Source: a bacterium 1xD42-67
GTDB lineage: Bacteria; Bacillota; Clostridia; Oscillospirales; Oscillospiraceae
Assembly (NCBI GenBank): GCA_003612335.1
Contig: RAYO01000020.1
Span: forward strand, 1-64,000
Reading direction: 5' to 3'
Length of the DNA stretch: 64,000 nt
The notes below the pieces were generated by a model. That model was not told the origin of the DNA. It was given only the letters and a program-made list of their open reading frames with translations, and made no database searches. Each line of letters starts with the position of its first letter. Positions within the stretch are counted from its first letter, which is position 1. This document shows positions 1 through 8,529 of this stretch, piece after piece. A program made the translations under genes and the position numbers.

Positions 1-1
1 G

Positions 2-289
2 GCTGCTCCGGCTCCGGCCGCCGCGCCCGCACCTGCCCCCGCGGCAGTCCCCGCCCCCGCCGCTCCCGCCGCCGGCGAGACCCCTGTGCCCAGCCCCATG
101 CCCGGCAACGTGTTCAAGGTGGAGTGCAAGCCCGGCCAGGCCGTGAAGGCCGGCGACGTGCTGGTGATCCTGGAGGCCATGAAGATGGAGATCGAGGTCA
201 CCGCCCCCGTGGACGGCACCGTCAAGTCCGTGTCCGCCTCTGTGGGCACCGCCGTCAACACCGACGACCTGCTGGTCACCTTGGGCTGA
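2..289 (+). CDS. biotin/lipoyl-carrier subunit, C-terminal part (5' end outside window)
   Basis: The reading frame is open from the window edge. It begins with about 27 residues of almost pure Ala/Pro, a flexible linker, and ends in a roughly 70-residue biotinyl domain with the biotin attachment motif EAMKME; the lysine between the two Met residues is the biotinylation site. This linker plus carrier layout is typical of the gamma/biotin subunit of sodium-translocating decarboxylases (oxaloacetate, methylmalonyl-CoA or glutaconyl-CoA decarboxylase), where the domain shuttles CO2 between the carboxyltransferase and the membrane decarboxylase. Which of these it serves cannot be told without the upstream genes; a biotin carrier of acetyl-CoA carboxylase is less likely but possible. 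A strong hairpin follows, so this is the last gene of its operon. Confidence 0.88.
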   Translation, partial: AAPAPAAAPAPAPAAVPAPAAPAAGETPVPSPMPGNVFKVECKPGQAVKAGDVLVILEAMKMEIEVTAPVDGTVKSVSASVGTAVNTDDLLVTLG

Positions 290-307
290 CCGATCCTTCC
301 GAGCTGA

Positions 308-337
308 AACGTCCCCGGCCGCAAGGCCGGGGACGTT
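308..337 (+). terminator. hairpin terminator after the biotin-carrier gene
   Basis: A perfect 13-bp stem (AACGTCCCCGGCC with its complement) closes on a GCAA tetraloop and lies 18 bases after the stop codon. No long T-run follows, but stem strength and position suit transcription termination. Confidence 0.7.
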
Positions 338-350
338 CGTTCCATATCCA

Positions 351-378
351 GCGGGCCCTGCCAAACGGCAGGGCCCGC
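351..378 (-). terminator. hairpin terminator of the efflux operon
   Basis: A perfect 12-bp GC-rich stem (GCGGGCCCTGCC) with a 4-base loop sits 8 bases beyond the stop of the minus-strand RND gene. Together with the hairpin at 308-337 it separates two converging operons. Confidence 0.65.
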
Positions 379-385
379 GTTCGAT

Positions 386-3300
386 TCACTCCGCCGCCGC
401 TGGGACGGCCTCCTGGGGCCGTCTCTTCTTCCGGCGGAAGATATGGCTCAGATCATCGATGACACAGTAGAACACCGGGGTGAACACCAGGGTGATGATG
501 GTGGATATCACCATACCGGAGATCATGACGATGCCCATATCCGACATCATCTCGTTGGTCTCGCCGACCCCCAGGGCCATCGGCACCATGGCCAGGACGG
601 TGGTGAGGGTGGTCATGAGGATGGGCCGCAGACGCAGGGGACAGGCGTGGAGGATGGCGGTAGTGCGGTCCTCTCCCATGGCCCGGCGGACCTTGATGTA
701 CTCCACCAGGATGATGGAGGAGTTGACCACCGTGCCGGCCAGCATGATGATGGCCACGATGGACAGCATAGACAGGTCCCGGCCGGTGAGGGGCAGACCG
801 AAGAGGGCCCCGGAGAAGGCCACAGGCAGGATCAGCATGACCATCACAGGCATGAGGAAGGACTCGAACTGGACAGCCAGCACGAAGTAGACCAGGAGCA
901 GGGCCACGGCCAGAGCGAAGAGCAGGTTGGCAAAGCTCTCCATCATGTCCTCATAGGAGCCGGCGGTCTGGGCGGTGTAGCCCTGGGGCAGGGGGTAGTC
1001 CTCCAGCAGCTCCTGGATCGCCAGGGTGACCGCGGCCGAGTCGCCGCTGTGGGTGTCGCCGGTGATGGTGACCTGCCGGGTCTGATCCGCCCGGGCGATG
1101 GTCTGGGGGGCCTGTTCGATGGTCACTTGGGCCACCGAGGACAGGGGCACTGTCCCGCCGAAGGCGGAGGGGACCGGCATGGACTTCAGGGCATCCAGGC
1201 TGGCGGCGGCGGAGCCGTCCCCCCGGACCACCACCTTCAGCTCCTTGCTGTCGATGGTGACAGAGGTGGCCTCGCTGCCGGTGAGCTCCGACCGCACCGC
1301 GCCGCCGATGGCGGCGGCAGTGAGCCCATACTGGGCGGCGGCCTCCCGGTCCACCGTCACCCGGACCTGGGGCACCTGATCGGACAGGGAATCCTTCACG
1401 TCCACAGCGTCGGGCAGGGCGGCGATCTGGGCGGTGAGGTCCTTGGCGATCATCTCCAGAGTGGCATAGTCGTCCCCCTGGACCTCCACGCTGATGTCAC
1501 TGCTGCTGCCCATGGTCATGGTGGAGGAGGCACTGACTGTGATCTCCGCCCCCGCGATGTCCGACAGGGCCGTCTGTCCCCTGTCATTGGGCCGGCGGAG
1601 GGCGTCCACGATCTCAAAGCTGCTGCGCTCCCGCTCCCCTTTAGGGACCAGACTGATCATCATGGTCACCGACTCGTCCTGTGCCAGGAAGAACATCTCG
1701 TCGATCTCGGGCACGTCCCGCTGGATGATGGCGGCCGCCCGGTCAGCGACGGCGGCGGTCTGCTCCAGCTCAGAGCCGATGGGGGTGCTGATGCTGACCA
1801 TCACCATCCCCTGGTCCATGTCGGGCACCATCACCATCTTGGTGGAGGACACTGACAGGATGAACAGGGCGGTCAGGCCCACGCAGGCCAGCATCCCTGC
1901 CCACAGGTGTTCCACGAAGAAATGGAGCAGGGACATATAGATCCGGTGGAGGGAACCGCCCAGTGAGGCGAGGGACACGCCTTTCTTTTGGTTGACCTTG
2001 GCCAGCTTGGCCGCCCGCTTCTCCCGATGTCGGCGGCTGCGCTCCTCATCCAGGGTGAAATAGCACAGCAGAGGCACCAGGGTCAGGGAGATCACCAGCG
2101 ATCCGCCGATCAGAGACGCGATGGTCAGGCAGAAGTCCCGGAACATCATCCCCGCCATGCCGCCGGTGAGGGCCAAGGGGACGAAGACCGCCTCGGTGGT
2201 CAGGGTTGAGGCGATGACCGAGGAGGTGACCTCGGCAGTGCCCTTGGTGCAGGAATCCAGCCGGCTGTGTCCCTCGGCGGAGAAGCGGTAGATGTTCTCC
2301 AGCACCACGATCGAGTTGTCCACGATCATGCCCACGCCCATGGCGATCCCGCCCAGGCTCATCATGTTCAGGGTCAGGTCCAGGCCCGCCATAAGGACGA
2401 AGACGGTGAGGATACAGATGGGCATAGAGATGATGATGGTGAGGGTGGCGCCCCCCCGGCGCAGGAAGACCAGCACCACTACGGCGGCCAGCACCATGCC
2501 CTGGACGATGTTCTGGAAGGCAGCGCTCACCGTCTGGTCGATGTATTCGCTGGCGATATAGGGCACCGTGTAGCGGATGGCGGCGTTGTCCGCCTGGAGC
2601 CGCTCCAGCCGCTCCAAGACCGCATTGGACACGGCCACCTCGTTGGAGGCGGACTGCTTGGACACCTGGAGGATGACGCAGGCCGTGTCTCCCACCTTGG
2701 CGATGGCCTCAGCGTCCTGGTCCTCCAGATAGACCTTGGCCACCTCTGACAGGCGGACCGTCCCGCCGGTAGGCAGGGGGAGGATCATCCCAGCCACGTC
2801 CCCCACCGTCTGGAACTTGGCGTCGGTGGAGACGGTGAGGGTCTGGGTGCCGTTGTCCATGTCCCCTCCGGGATAGAGGAGGTTCTGCCCTGCCAGCATC
2901 TGGGAGACATAGGAGTTGGACAGCCCCAGGCCGGCGGCCCGGGTGGGGTCCAGCTCCACAGCGATCTGCTGCTCCACCCCGCCGCTGACGCTCACCTGGG
3001 CCACCCCGTCGATCCGCTCCAGGGCGGGGGCCACTGTGTCCTCAGCCAGGGCCTGGAGCTGGGCCAGGTCGTCCCCCATGAGGGCGATCATAGCGGTGGG
3101 CATCAGCTCGCTGATGTTCATGTTGACGATCACCGGGTCCATCGCGTCATCCGGGAGGACGGCCCGGTCGAACTGTTCCCGCAGCTTGGTGGCGGCGATG
3201 TCCAGATCCGTGCCTTCCACATAGGTCACCTGGATCTGGGCCACAGAATCGGCGGAGGTGGAGGAGATGGAATCCACTCCGGGCACCGACATGATGGCCG

Positions 3301-3505
3301 ACTCCAGAGGCCGGGTGACCAGCTCCTCGATGTCGCTGGGGTTGGCGCCCACATAATAGCACACCACCACGGCCATAGGGGCCTCCATGTCGGGCATCAG
3401 GGCCATCTGGAGGCGTGTGCCGAACATCACGCCGAAGATGACCACCATGATCGCGGCCAGCAGGGTGGCCACCTTATGCTTGATACATGCCTTCGCGATA
3501 CTCAT
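386..3505 (-). CDS. RND-family efflux pump, inner-membrane transporter (AcrB/HAE type)
   Basis: This 1039-residue protein has the full AcrB-type size and the duplicated plan: TM1 at residues 10-30, a large periplasmic-type domain, TM2-6 around 330-480, then the same again with the second TM block around 850-1010. TM4 carries GMIVDNSIVVLEN near residue 397: the first Asp of the AcrB proton-relay pair is kept and the second is Asn. TM10 reads GTVVNSSIILVEYI, without the AcrB Lys; both changes are common in clostridial HAE-type members as I know them. It is the last gene of a four-gene operon, six bases after the adaptor gene, with GGAGGGG before its ATG. It should form the proton-driven pump of a tripartite exporter; substrates are unknown. 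Confidence 0.95.
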   Translation of the reverse strand: MSIAKACIKHKVATLLAAIMVVIFGVMFGTRLQMALMPDMEAPMAVVVCYYVGANPSDIEELVTRPLESAIMSVPGVDSISSTSADSVAQIQVTYVEGTDLDIAATKLREQFDRAVLPDDAMDPVIVNMNISELMPTAMIALMGDDLAQLQALAEDTVAPALERIDGVAQVSVSGGVEQQIAVELDPTRAAGLGLSNSYVSQMLAGQNLLYPGGDMDNGTQTLTVSTDAKFQTVGDVAGMILPLPTGGTVRLSEVAKVYLEDQDAEAIAKVGDTACVILQVSKQSASNEVAVSNAVLERLERLQADNAAIRYTVPYIASEYIDQTVSAAFQNIVQGMVLAAVVVLVFLRRGGATLTIIISMPICILTVFVLMAGLDLTLNMMSLGGIAMGVGMIVDNSIVVLENIYRFSAEGHSRLDSCTKGTAEVTSSVIASTLTTEAVFVPLALTGGMAGMMFRDFCLTIASLIGGSLVISLTLVPLLCYFTLDEERSRRHREKRAAKLAKVNQKKGVSLASLGGSLHRIYMSLLHFFVEHLWAGMLACVGLTALFILSVSSTKMVMVPDMDQGMVMVSISTPIGSELEQTAAVADRAAAIIQRDVPEIDEMFFLAQDESVTMMISLVPKGERERSSFEIVDALRRPNDRGQTALSDIAGAEITVSASSTMTMGSSSDISVEVQGDDYATLEMIAKDLTAQIAALPDAVDVKDSLSDQVPQVRVTVDREAAAQYGLTAAAIGGAVRSELTGSEATSVTIDSKELKVVVRGDGSAAASLDALKSMPVPSAFGGTVPLSSVAQVTIEQAPQTIARADQTRQVTITGDTHSGDSAAVTLAIQELLEDYPLPQGYTAQTAGSYEDMMESFANLLFALAVALLLVYFVLAVQFESFLMPVMVMLILPVAFSGALFGLPLTGRDLSMLSIVAIIMLAGTVVNSSIILVEYIKVRRAMGEDRTTAILHACPLRLRPILMTTLTTVLAMVPMALGVGETNEMMSDMGIVMISGMVISTIITLVFTPVFYCVIDDLSHIFRRKKRRPQEAVPAAAE

Positions 3506-3511
3506 GGGCGG

Positions 3512-4690
3512 TCACCCCTCCCCGCTGACGATCCGGACGGCGGCGCCGTCGGTCACATAGGCCTGGCCCACCACCACCAACTGGTCGCCGGCGGCCAGGC
3601 CGGAGGCGATCTCGGTGACGCCGTTGCCTGTCAGACCGGTGGTCACCTCCCGATACCGGGCGGTATCGCCCCCCTCCACCACGAAGACATACTGGACGGC
3701 GCCGCTGGTGAGGACCGCCTCGGTGGGCACCACGATGGTGTCGGAGGAGGTATCGGTGCGGAAGGTCACGTCGGCGAACATGCCGGACAGCAGGCCGTCC
3801 ACATCCTGATCGATGGAGATGGTCACCTGATACAGCTTGGTCTGCATATTGGCGGTGAGCTCGATGCTCTTGATGGTCCCCACCAGGGCGGTGTTCAGGG
3901 CGCTGATGGAGACGTCCACCTCGTCCCCCTTGGCCAGCTTGGGCACCAGGGCCTCAGAGACGGAGACGTCCACCTCCATCCGGTCCACCCCGTCGATCAC
4001 CGCCACGGGCATGGAGGGGGCAACGAATCCCCCCGCCTCAGCGCTGAGGGAGATCACAGTGCCCGAGATAGGCGCCACCACGTTGCCCTGGCCGTCCACG
4101 TTCTCCAGCACCGAGGAGAGCTGTTCCACATTGGCTTTGGAGCTCTGCATCCCCGCCTCCAGCTGGGCCAAAGTGGCGGTCCGCTGGGCCTGGGCAGTCT
4201 GGAGGGACAGCTCCGCCTGGTCGATCTCCATCTGAGAGGCGGCGCCGATCTGGAAGAGAGCTTTTAGGTCATCCACGTTCTTCTGGGCCAAGGCGATCTG
4301 GGAATCGAAGATCGCGGCCTGGTCCTGATAGCTCTGGACGGCGGAGGTGTAGCCGATGTTGGCGGCGTTATAGGAGGAGAGGGTGCTGGCGATATCCAGG
4401 GAGCAGATCCGCTGTCCGGCGGTGACCGTGTCCCCCGCCTCCACGAAGACGGCGGTACACTGGGCCTGGGCCGCCACGAAGACGGACTCCTGCCCGTCGG
4501 TGACCACCCGGCCGGATACCTTGTTCTCGGTGGAGATGGTGTCCAGCACCACCTCCTGGACTTGGACCGCCACGCCGGCGGCAGGGGCCTCGCTCCCGGA
4601 GCCGTCTCCGCTCCCGCCGGACTGGCAGGCGGAGAGGGACAGGAGCAGAGCTGCGGCCAGAGCCGCAGAAAGACTTCTTTTCAGATCCAT
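3512..4690 (-). CDS. RND efflux periplasmic adaptor (membrane fusion) lipoprotein
   Basis: A 392-residue HlyD/AcrA-type adaptor. It starts with a lipoprotein signal peptide whose lipobox LSAC places the lipidated Cys at residue 22, followed by a Gly/Ser-rich spacer. The middle has the lipoyl half-motif (VFVEAGDTVTAGQRICSLD), an alpha-hairpin rich in Gln and Ala, the second lipoyl half (VVAPISGTVISL), then beta-barrel and membrane-proximal domains. It should bridge the RND pump and the TolC-like protein. AAAGGAG precedes its ATG with 9-base spacing, and the stop codon of the TolC-like gene overlaps this ribosome site, so translation of the two may be linked. Confidence 0.94.
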   Translation of the reverse strand: MDLKRSLSAALAAALLLSLSACQSGGSGDGSGSEAPAAGVAVQVQEVVLDTISTENKVSGRVVTDGQESVFVAAQAQCTAVFVEAGDTVTAGQRICSLDIASTLSSYNAANIGYTSAVQSYQDQAAIFDSQIALAQKNVDDLKALFQIGAASQMEIDQAELSLQTAQAQRTATLAQLEAGMQSSKANVEQLSSVLENVDGQGNVVAPISGTVISLSAEAGGFVAPSMPVAVIDGVDRMEVDVSVSEALVPKLAKGDEVDVSISALNTALVGTIKSIELTANMQTKLYQVTISIDQDVDGLLSGMFADVTFRTDTSSDTIVVPTEAVLTSGAVQYVFVVEGGDTARYREVTTGLTGNGVTEIASGLAAGDQLVVVGQAYVTDGAAVRIVSGEG

Positions 4691-4703
4691 GGGTCGGTCT
4701 CCT

Positions 4704-6047
4704 TTAATTCAGAATGCCGTGATCCACGGCCCAGCGGTAGTTGTGATAGGCGGAGAAGAGGTCGATGGCGGCGCTCTCCACCTTCTCCCGGGCCTCTTCC
4801 ACCTTGTCCTCGGCCTCCAGCAGCCCGTTCTGAGACAGCCGGCCCTGTTCATGCTTCAGCTGGGCGGCGGCATAGCTGCTCTGCTCCACAGCCAGGGCGG
4901 TCTGAGCGGCCGACAGGATCTGCTGATAGTCCTTCACCTGGTTATAGAGGGTGCGGAAACTATTCTCGAAGTTCTGGACGGCAGCGTTGTAGGTGTGCTG
5001 GGCCGCCTGCCAGGCGTGCTGGGCGGCGACATAGCGAAAGTTCTTCTCGTTGTAGCTGTAGTCCCGCCCCGCGTCCTTGAAGTCCTCCTGTGCGTCCTCC
5101 AGGGTCCGCTTGGCGGCGAAGAGCTCATAGCTGGCCTCCTTGGCGGCGGCCAGGTCCTCCTCCAGGTCCATCTCGGCCAGCTGTTCGGCGGTGACCTGGG
5201 GCAGGGACTGGAGCCGGATCTCCCCCGTCTGCTCCGCCCCGATCATCAGCTCCAGCTGGAGCTTCAGGTTGGACAGGTTCATCTCCAGGGTCTCCTTCCC
5301 GCTGACCAGGGCGGTCCGCCCCCCCTTGGCCTCCTGGAGCGTCAGACTGGAGATGTGTCCCAGCTGATACCGCAGCTCCAGCTCCTGGAGGGTGCGGTCC
5401 AGGGCGTCTAGGGAGCGGTCCAGCCCCCGGTCGTTCAGCTCCAGCTCCACCATGGCCACGTAGAGGGACTCCCCCGCCATGACGATCTGGTCCTGGGCGT
5501 TGCGCAGCTGCCGGACTATGGCGGCATTGTCCTCCTGGATCACCCCATCCTTCAGGTCGTCGAAGACCTCCCGGAGAGAGCTGTAGCTGTTGGCCAGGGC
5601 GGTGGCGGCGTAGGAGTCGCCCTGACCGAACTCCACCATCATCCACTGGGCCCTGGCGATCTGGTTGAGCTGTTTGCGCATGTCCTCGGTCATCTTGTCA
5701 TAATCGATCACTTCCACCGAGGCGATGGTCTCCTCCAGGGCCAGCAGATTATAGTTGTTCTCCCGCAGCCGGCGCTCCAGGTTGGTGAAGCTGATGGTCC
5801 CCACCGGGTCGGGTATGTACTCCTCCACATCAGAGGGCTCCTCCTCCCCTTCAGAGGAGGCGTCCCCCTCTGTCTGGGCAGCCAGCACCAGATCCGAGGG
5901 AGCGGCGTCCTCCTCCGGCGCCCCTCCGATCTGGACCGGGACGCCGGTCAGCGGGGGGCCCTCCCCCTCTGCGGCCAGGGACGCGGCCCCCAGCAGGGAC
6001 AGGGCCAGGACCGCCGACAGCAGCAGGGCCGTATCTCGTCTTTTCAT
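4704..6047 (-). CDS. TolC-like outer-membrane-efflux family protein
   Basis: A 447-residue protein with an N-terminal signal peptide (cleavage likely after ASLAA near residue 26), an acidic spacer, and long heptad-like helices rich in Ala, Gln, Glu and Leu, arranged as two repeats (about 85-265 and 285-445) as in the TolC/OEP family. Its place between a TetR repressor and an RND adaptor supports an exit-duct or adaptor-extension role. The oddity is the host: the gene content suggests a Firmicute, which should lack an outer membrane, so the protein may span the thick wall or act as a scaffold. The start overlaps the TetR stop as ATGA, with GGAGGAG six bases upstream. Confidence 0.85.
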   Translation of the reverse strand: MKRRDTALLLSAVLALSLLGAASLAAEGEGPPLTGVPVQIGGAPEEDAAPSDLVLAAQTEGDASSEGEEEPSDVEEYIPDPVGTISFTNLERRLRENNYNLLALEETIASVEVIDYDKMTEDMRKQLNQIARAQWMMVEFGQGDSYAATALANSYSSLREVFDDLKDGVIQEDNAAIVRQLRNAQDQIVMAGESLYVAMVELELNDRGLDRSLDALDRTLQELELRYQLGHISSLTLQEAKGGRTALVSGKETLEMNLSNLKLQLELMIGAEQTGEIRLQSLPQVTAEQLAEMDLEEDLAAAKEASYELFAAKRTLEDAQEDFKDAGRDYSYNEKNFRYVAAQHAWQAAQHTYNAAVQNFENSFRTLYNQVKDYQQILSAAQTALAVEQSSYAAAQLKHEQGRLSQNGLLEAEDKVEEAREKVESAAIDLFSAYHNYRWAVDHGILN

Positions 6048-6685
6048 ATGATCTCCTCCTTCTCCCGCTCCTCTGGAGCAGCGCAGCCATAGCGGATCAT
6101 CCCCACCCGTTCTTGCAGGAGCTCCCGCTGGAGGTCCCGCTGATCAGGGTCCATCACTGTCGCCATCACTGCATAGGCCAAAATACTGATGCACAGGAAA
6201 AACACATGGTCGGCAAAGTCCCGGCTCTGCTCCCGCAGCCCGCTGGGATCCACTGCCTCCCAGAGCTGGTCGGGCAGCACTCCCGGACAGTCGGACAGGA
6301 TCATCCGGGGGTCGAATCCAGAATTGATCCGCAGGATCTGGATCAGACGGACCAAGGTCGGATCCATCTCGCCTGCCTGCCGCAGGAACCGGTCGAACGC
6401 CCCTAGGGGCAGGGCGAACAAGTCGCCCTGCCCTTCGGTCAGCGCTGACCGAAGGGACCGGATGAAATACTCCCTGAGCTCTTCCAAAAAGAACCGGAAC
6501 AGATCTTCTTTACTGTTCTTCTTGTCGAAGTACTGGTAAAAGCTTCCCCTGGGGATGTGGGCAGCGGAAACGATCCGGTTGATGGAGATATCGGAAAACC
6601 GGACTCGGGTCAGCTCTGCCCAGCAGGCGTCCATCAGCCGTTCCTGCTTTTCCTTGGGCAATCGAAAAAATGTGGCGGTGGGCAC
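6044..6685 (-). CDS. TetR-family regulator of the efflux operon
   Basis: I place the start at the GTG at 6685 because GAGGAGGG lies 6-7 bases upstream; the frame stays open further up but without a ribosome site. The 213-residue product has a TetR helix-turn-helix (DISINRIVSAAHIPRGSFYQYF, residues about 33-55) and a variable all-helical C-terminal ligand domain. It is the first gene of the operon and overlaps the TolC-like gene by four bases. Two identical-type palindromes sit between its promoter and its start, so it probably represses itself and the pump until a toxic ligand binds, as AcrR/TetR-type repressors do. The ligand is unknown. Confidence 0.9.
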   Translation of the reverse strand: MPTATFFRLPKEKQERLMDACWAELTRVRFSDISINRIVSAAHIPRGSFYQYFDKKNSKEDLFRFFLEELREYFIRSLRSALTEGQGDLFALPLGAFDRFLRQAGEMDPTLVRLIQILRINSGFDPRMILSDCPGVLPDQLWEAVDPSGLREQSRDFADHVFFLCISILAYAVMATVMDPDQRDLQRELLQERVGMIRYGCAAPEEREKEEII

Positions 6686-6703
6686 GATCTCCCTCCTCTG
6701 CGA

Positions 6704-6734
6704 TGACACGCTGTCATAAAGTGACAGTCTGTCA
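6704..6734. promoter_or_regulatory. tandem TetR operators at the efflux-operon start site
   Basis: Two 13-bp palindromes with the same half-sites, TGACACGCTGTCA (6704-6716) and TGACAGTCTGTCA (6722-6734), lie 18 bases apart centre to centre. They fall just downstream of the -10 box at 6738-6743, where a bound repressor would block initiation. Palindrome and position are seen; binding by the adjacent TetR protein is inferred. Confidence 0.8.
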
Positions 6735-6737
6735 CAG

Positions 6738-6766
6738 ATTATACGCAGGGATCTCTCCCCTGTCAA
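6738..6766 (-). promoter_or_regulatory. sigma-A promoter of the TetR-efflux operon
   Basis: Read on the minus strand: TTGACA (6766-6761), 17-base spacer, TATAAT (6743-6738). A perfect consensus promoter for an operon that must be held off by a repressor. Confidence 0.85.
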
Positions 6767-6825
6767 GGCAAAGATCGTGAAGGTTTTGTGAACTTCCCGC
6801 CCCGGAGATCCTCCAAAAAATACCA

Positions 6826-6855
6826 TTGAGGCGGACGGGGCCCTCGTGCTATACT
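6826..6855 (+). promoter_or_regulatory. sigma-A promoter of the SLH/GH25 gene
   Basis: TTGAGG (6826-6831), 18-base spacer, TATACT (6850-6855), 56 bases before the ATG at 6912. Confidence 0.65.
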
Positions 6856-6911
6856 GACAAGGTACGACATGGGAGATCCTTCCCAAAACCCCTGCACAAG
6901 AGAGGAGAACT

Positions 6912-8378
6912 ATGACACACAGACGAGAGATCAGAAGGAAGCTGACCGCCGGACTGACGGCTCTGGGGCTGTCCCTGGCCCTGACGCCGGTCCAGGCGGT
7001 GACCACTACATACCGGGACGTGGACAACAGCCTCTGGTACGCGGCCCCCATCGCGTTCTGCCAGCAGCATGGGCTGATGGACGGGACCGGACGGGCCGCT
7101 TTCGCCCCAGAGGAGCCCATGGACCGGGCCGTCCTCGCCGAGGCCCTCTACCGCCTGGCCGGGAGCCCCCTCCCCCAAGAGGAGGAGACCGGTGAGCTGG
7201 CGGAGGGCTCGGAAGAGAACCCAGAAGCGGGACCGGACGATGCGCCGGAGGAGGGCCCCTTCTCCGATGTCGCGGCAGACCACCCCTATGCCCCGGCGAT
7301 CCGCTGGGCCAAGGAGACAGGGATCGTCAGCGGCTACGCCGATGGCGCTTTCGGCCCGGAGGACCCCATCACCCGGGAGCAGATCGCCGCCCTGCTGTGG
7401 AACGTCCAGGGCCGGCCGGAGGCAGAGGAGGCCCCCTTCACCGACCGGGCGGAGATCTCTCCCTGGGCCCTTCCCGCCCTGGACTGGGCATACGATCTGG
7501 GCCTGCTGTCCGGCGACCTGGAGGGCCGGGCCCTGCCCCAAAACGACGCCAGCCGGGCGGAAGGGGCCGCCATCCTCACCAACTACGCAAAGAAGTTCCA
7601 CGGTCTCCAGCCGGGCTGGCCTCTGCCGGCGGCCCAGACCGTCAAGCCCAATCCCTACGACCCGGAGGGGTTCCGGCTGGATGAGAGGGGCTATCTCTCC
7701 TATGTGGGGACCAGCCCCTCCTATCGGGGGGTGGACGTATCCGACCACCAGAAGGAGATCGACTGGGCCAAAGTGGCCGCCACGGGGATGGATTTCGCCA
7801 TGATCCGGGCGGGATATCGGGGATATACCGCCGGGGACATCTACAAGGACGCCCAGTTCGAAGCCAATATCCAGGGGGCCCTCTCCAACGGCATGGAGGT
7901 AGGGGTCTACTTCTTCTCCCAAGCCCTCACCCCCGCCGAGGCGGAGGAGGAGGCCTATCAGGTCCTGGAGTGGATCCAGGGCTATCCGATCGCCTACCCG
8001 GTGGTCTTCGACTGGGAGGAGCAGGACAAGGAGGGCTCCCGCACTCGGGGGGCCGACGGGAACACCGTCACCGCCTGCGCCCTGGCCTTCTGCAAGGTGA
8101 TCCAGGACGCGGGCTACACCCCCATGACCTACGGCAGCCCCAACAAGATCTATCGGGAGAAGCTCCTCCTGGACCGCCTCCAGGACTACCCCTTCTGGCT
8201 GGCCCACTATACCATCGACACCGCCCCCACCAGCTTCCGCTACAGCTATCAGATGTGGCAGTACTCCAGCACCGGCTCGGTGGACGGGATCCAGGGCAAT
8301 GTGGATCTGGACATCTGTCTGGTCTACTGGCCTACCTGGAAGACAGGGGGCCGCCCCTGGTGGATCGGTCCGGTGTGA
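6912..8378 (+). CDS. secreted GH25 muramidase with three SLH domains
   Basis: A 488-residue exported protein: signal peptide (residues 1-29, ending TPVQA), three S-layer homology repeats (about 30-85, 115-165 and 170-220), then a GH25 lysozyme domain from about 265 to 475. The GH25 signature is clear: YRGVDVSDHQ with the conserved Asp near 273, and VVFDWEEQ with the catalytic Glu near 367. The SLH repeats should bind secondary wall polymer and hold the enzyme at the wall, where it would cleave the MurNAc-GlcNAc bond. AGAGGAG precedes the ATG. Roles in wall turnover or in attack on other bacteria are both possible. The gene is monocistronic, with its own promoter and a large inverted repeat downstream. 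Confidence 0.92.
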   Translation: MTHRREIRRKLTAGLTALGLSLALTPVQAVTTTYRDVDNSLWYAAPIAFCQQHGLMDGTGRAAFAPEEPMDRAVLAEALYRLAGSPLPQEEETGELAEGSEENPEAGPDDAPEEGPFSDVAADHPYAPAIRWAKETGIVSGYADGAFGPEDPITREQIAALLWNVQGRPEAEEAPFTDRAEISPWALPALDWAYDLGLLSGDLEGRALPQNDASRAEGAAILTNYAKKFHGLQPGWPLPAAQTVKPNPYDPEGFRLDERGYLSYVGTSPSYRGVDVSDHQKEIDWAKVAATGMDFAMIRAGYRGYTAGDIYKDAQFEANIQGALSNGMEVGVYFFSQALTPAEAEEEAYQVLEWIQGYPIAYPVVFDWEEQDKEGSRTRGADGNTVTACALAFCKVIQDAGYTPMTYGSPNKIYREKLLLDRLQDYPFWLAHYTIDTAPTSFRYSYQMWQYSSTGSVDGIQGNVDLDICLVYWPTWKTGGRPWWIGPV

Positions 8379-8412
8379 GCGGCGGACAGGGCACACACTG
8401 AGCCGCTCCTCC

Positions 8413-8456
8413 ATCTGCAAAGACCTTCCCCCTCCAAGGGGAAGATCTTTGCAGAT
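8413..8456 (+). repeat. long inverted repeat after the muramidase gene, possible terminator
   Basis: Arms of about 19 bases (ATCTGCAAAGA-CCTTCCCC and its near complement, one mismatch) around a short loop. There is no T-run, so it may be a weak terminator, an mRNA 3' end stabiliser or a palindromic repeat unit. It ends five bases before a -35 box. Confidence 0.6.
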
Positions 8457-8460
8457 CCCC

Positions 8461-8488
8461 TTGACAAATCCCTCCCAGCCGCTATAAT
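8461..8488 (+). promoter_or_regulatory. perfect sigma-A promoter of the PTS-IIC-like gene
   Basis: TTGACA (8461-8466), 16-base spacer, TATAAT (8483-8488). Its -10 box overlaps the left arm of the palindrome at 8487-8524, which implies tight control. Confidence 0.85.
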
Positions 8489-8529
8489 AGTCCACACAGG
8501 TGTCTTGACACCTATGTGGACTATTTTTT
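8487..8529 (+). promoter_or_regulatory. 17-bp palindrome plus T6 overlapping promoter and start site
   Basis: Arms 8487-8503 and 8508-8524 match at 16 of 17 positions around a CTTG loop, and six T residues follow at once. As RNA read through from the muramidase gene it would be a full intrinsic terminator. RNA started at the overlapping promoter (about 8495) would lose about half of the left arm. As DNA it covers -10 and +1 like an operator. A ribosome site and the PTS-IIC-like start codon follow 19 bases later. Confidence 0.75.

Noticed and set aside
443-1855. A long plus-strand frame (470 codons) opposite the RND gene
   Set aside because: Extremely His/Gly/Asp-rich, no ribosome site, and fully antisense to a clearly conserved RND pump; an artefact of GC-rich codon use.
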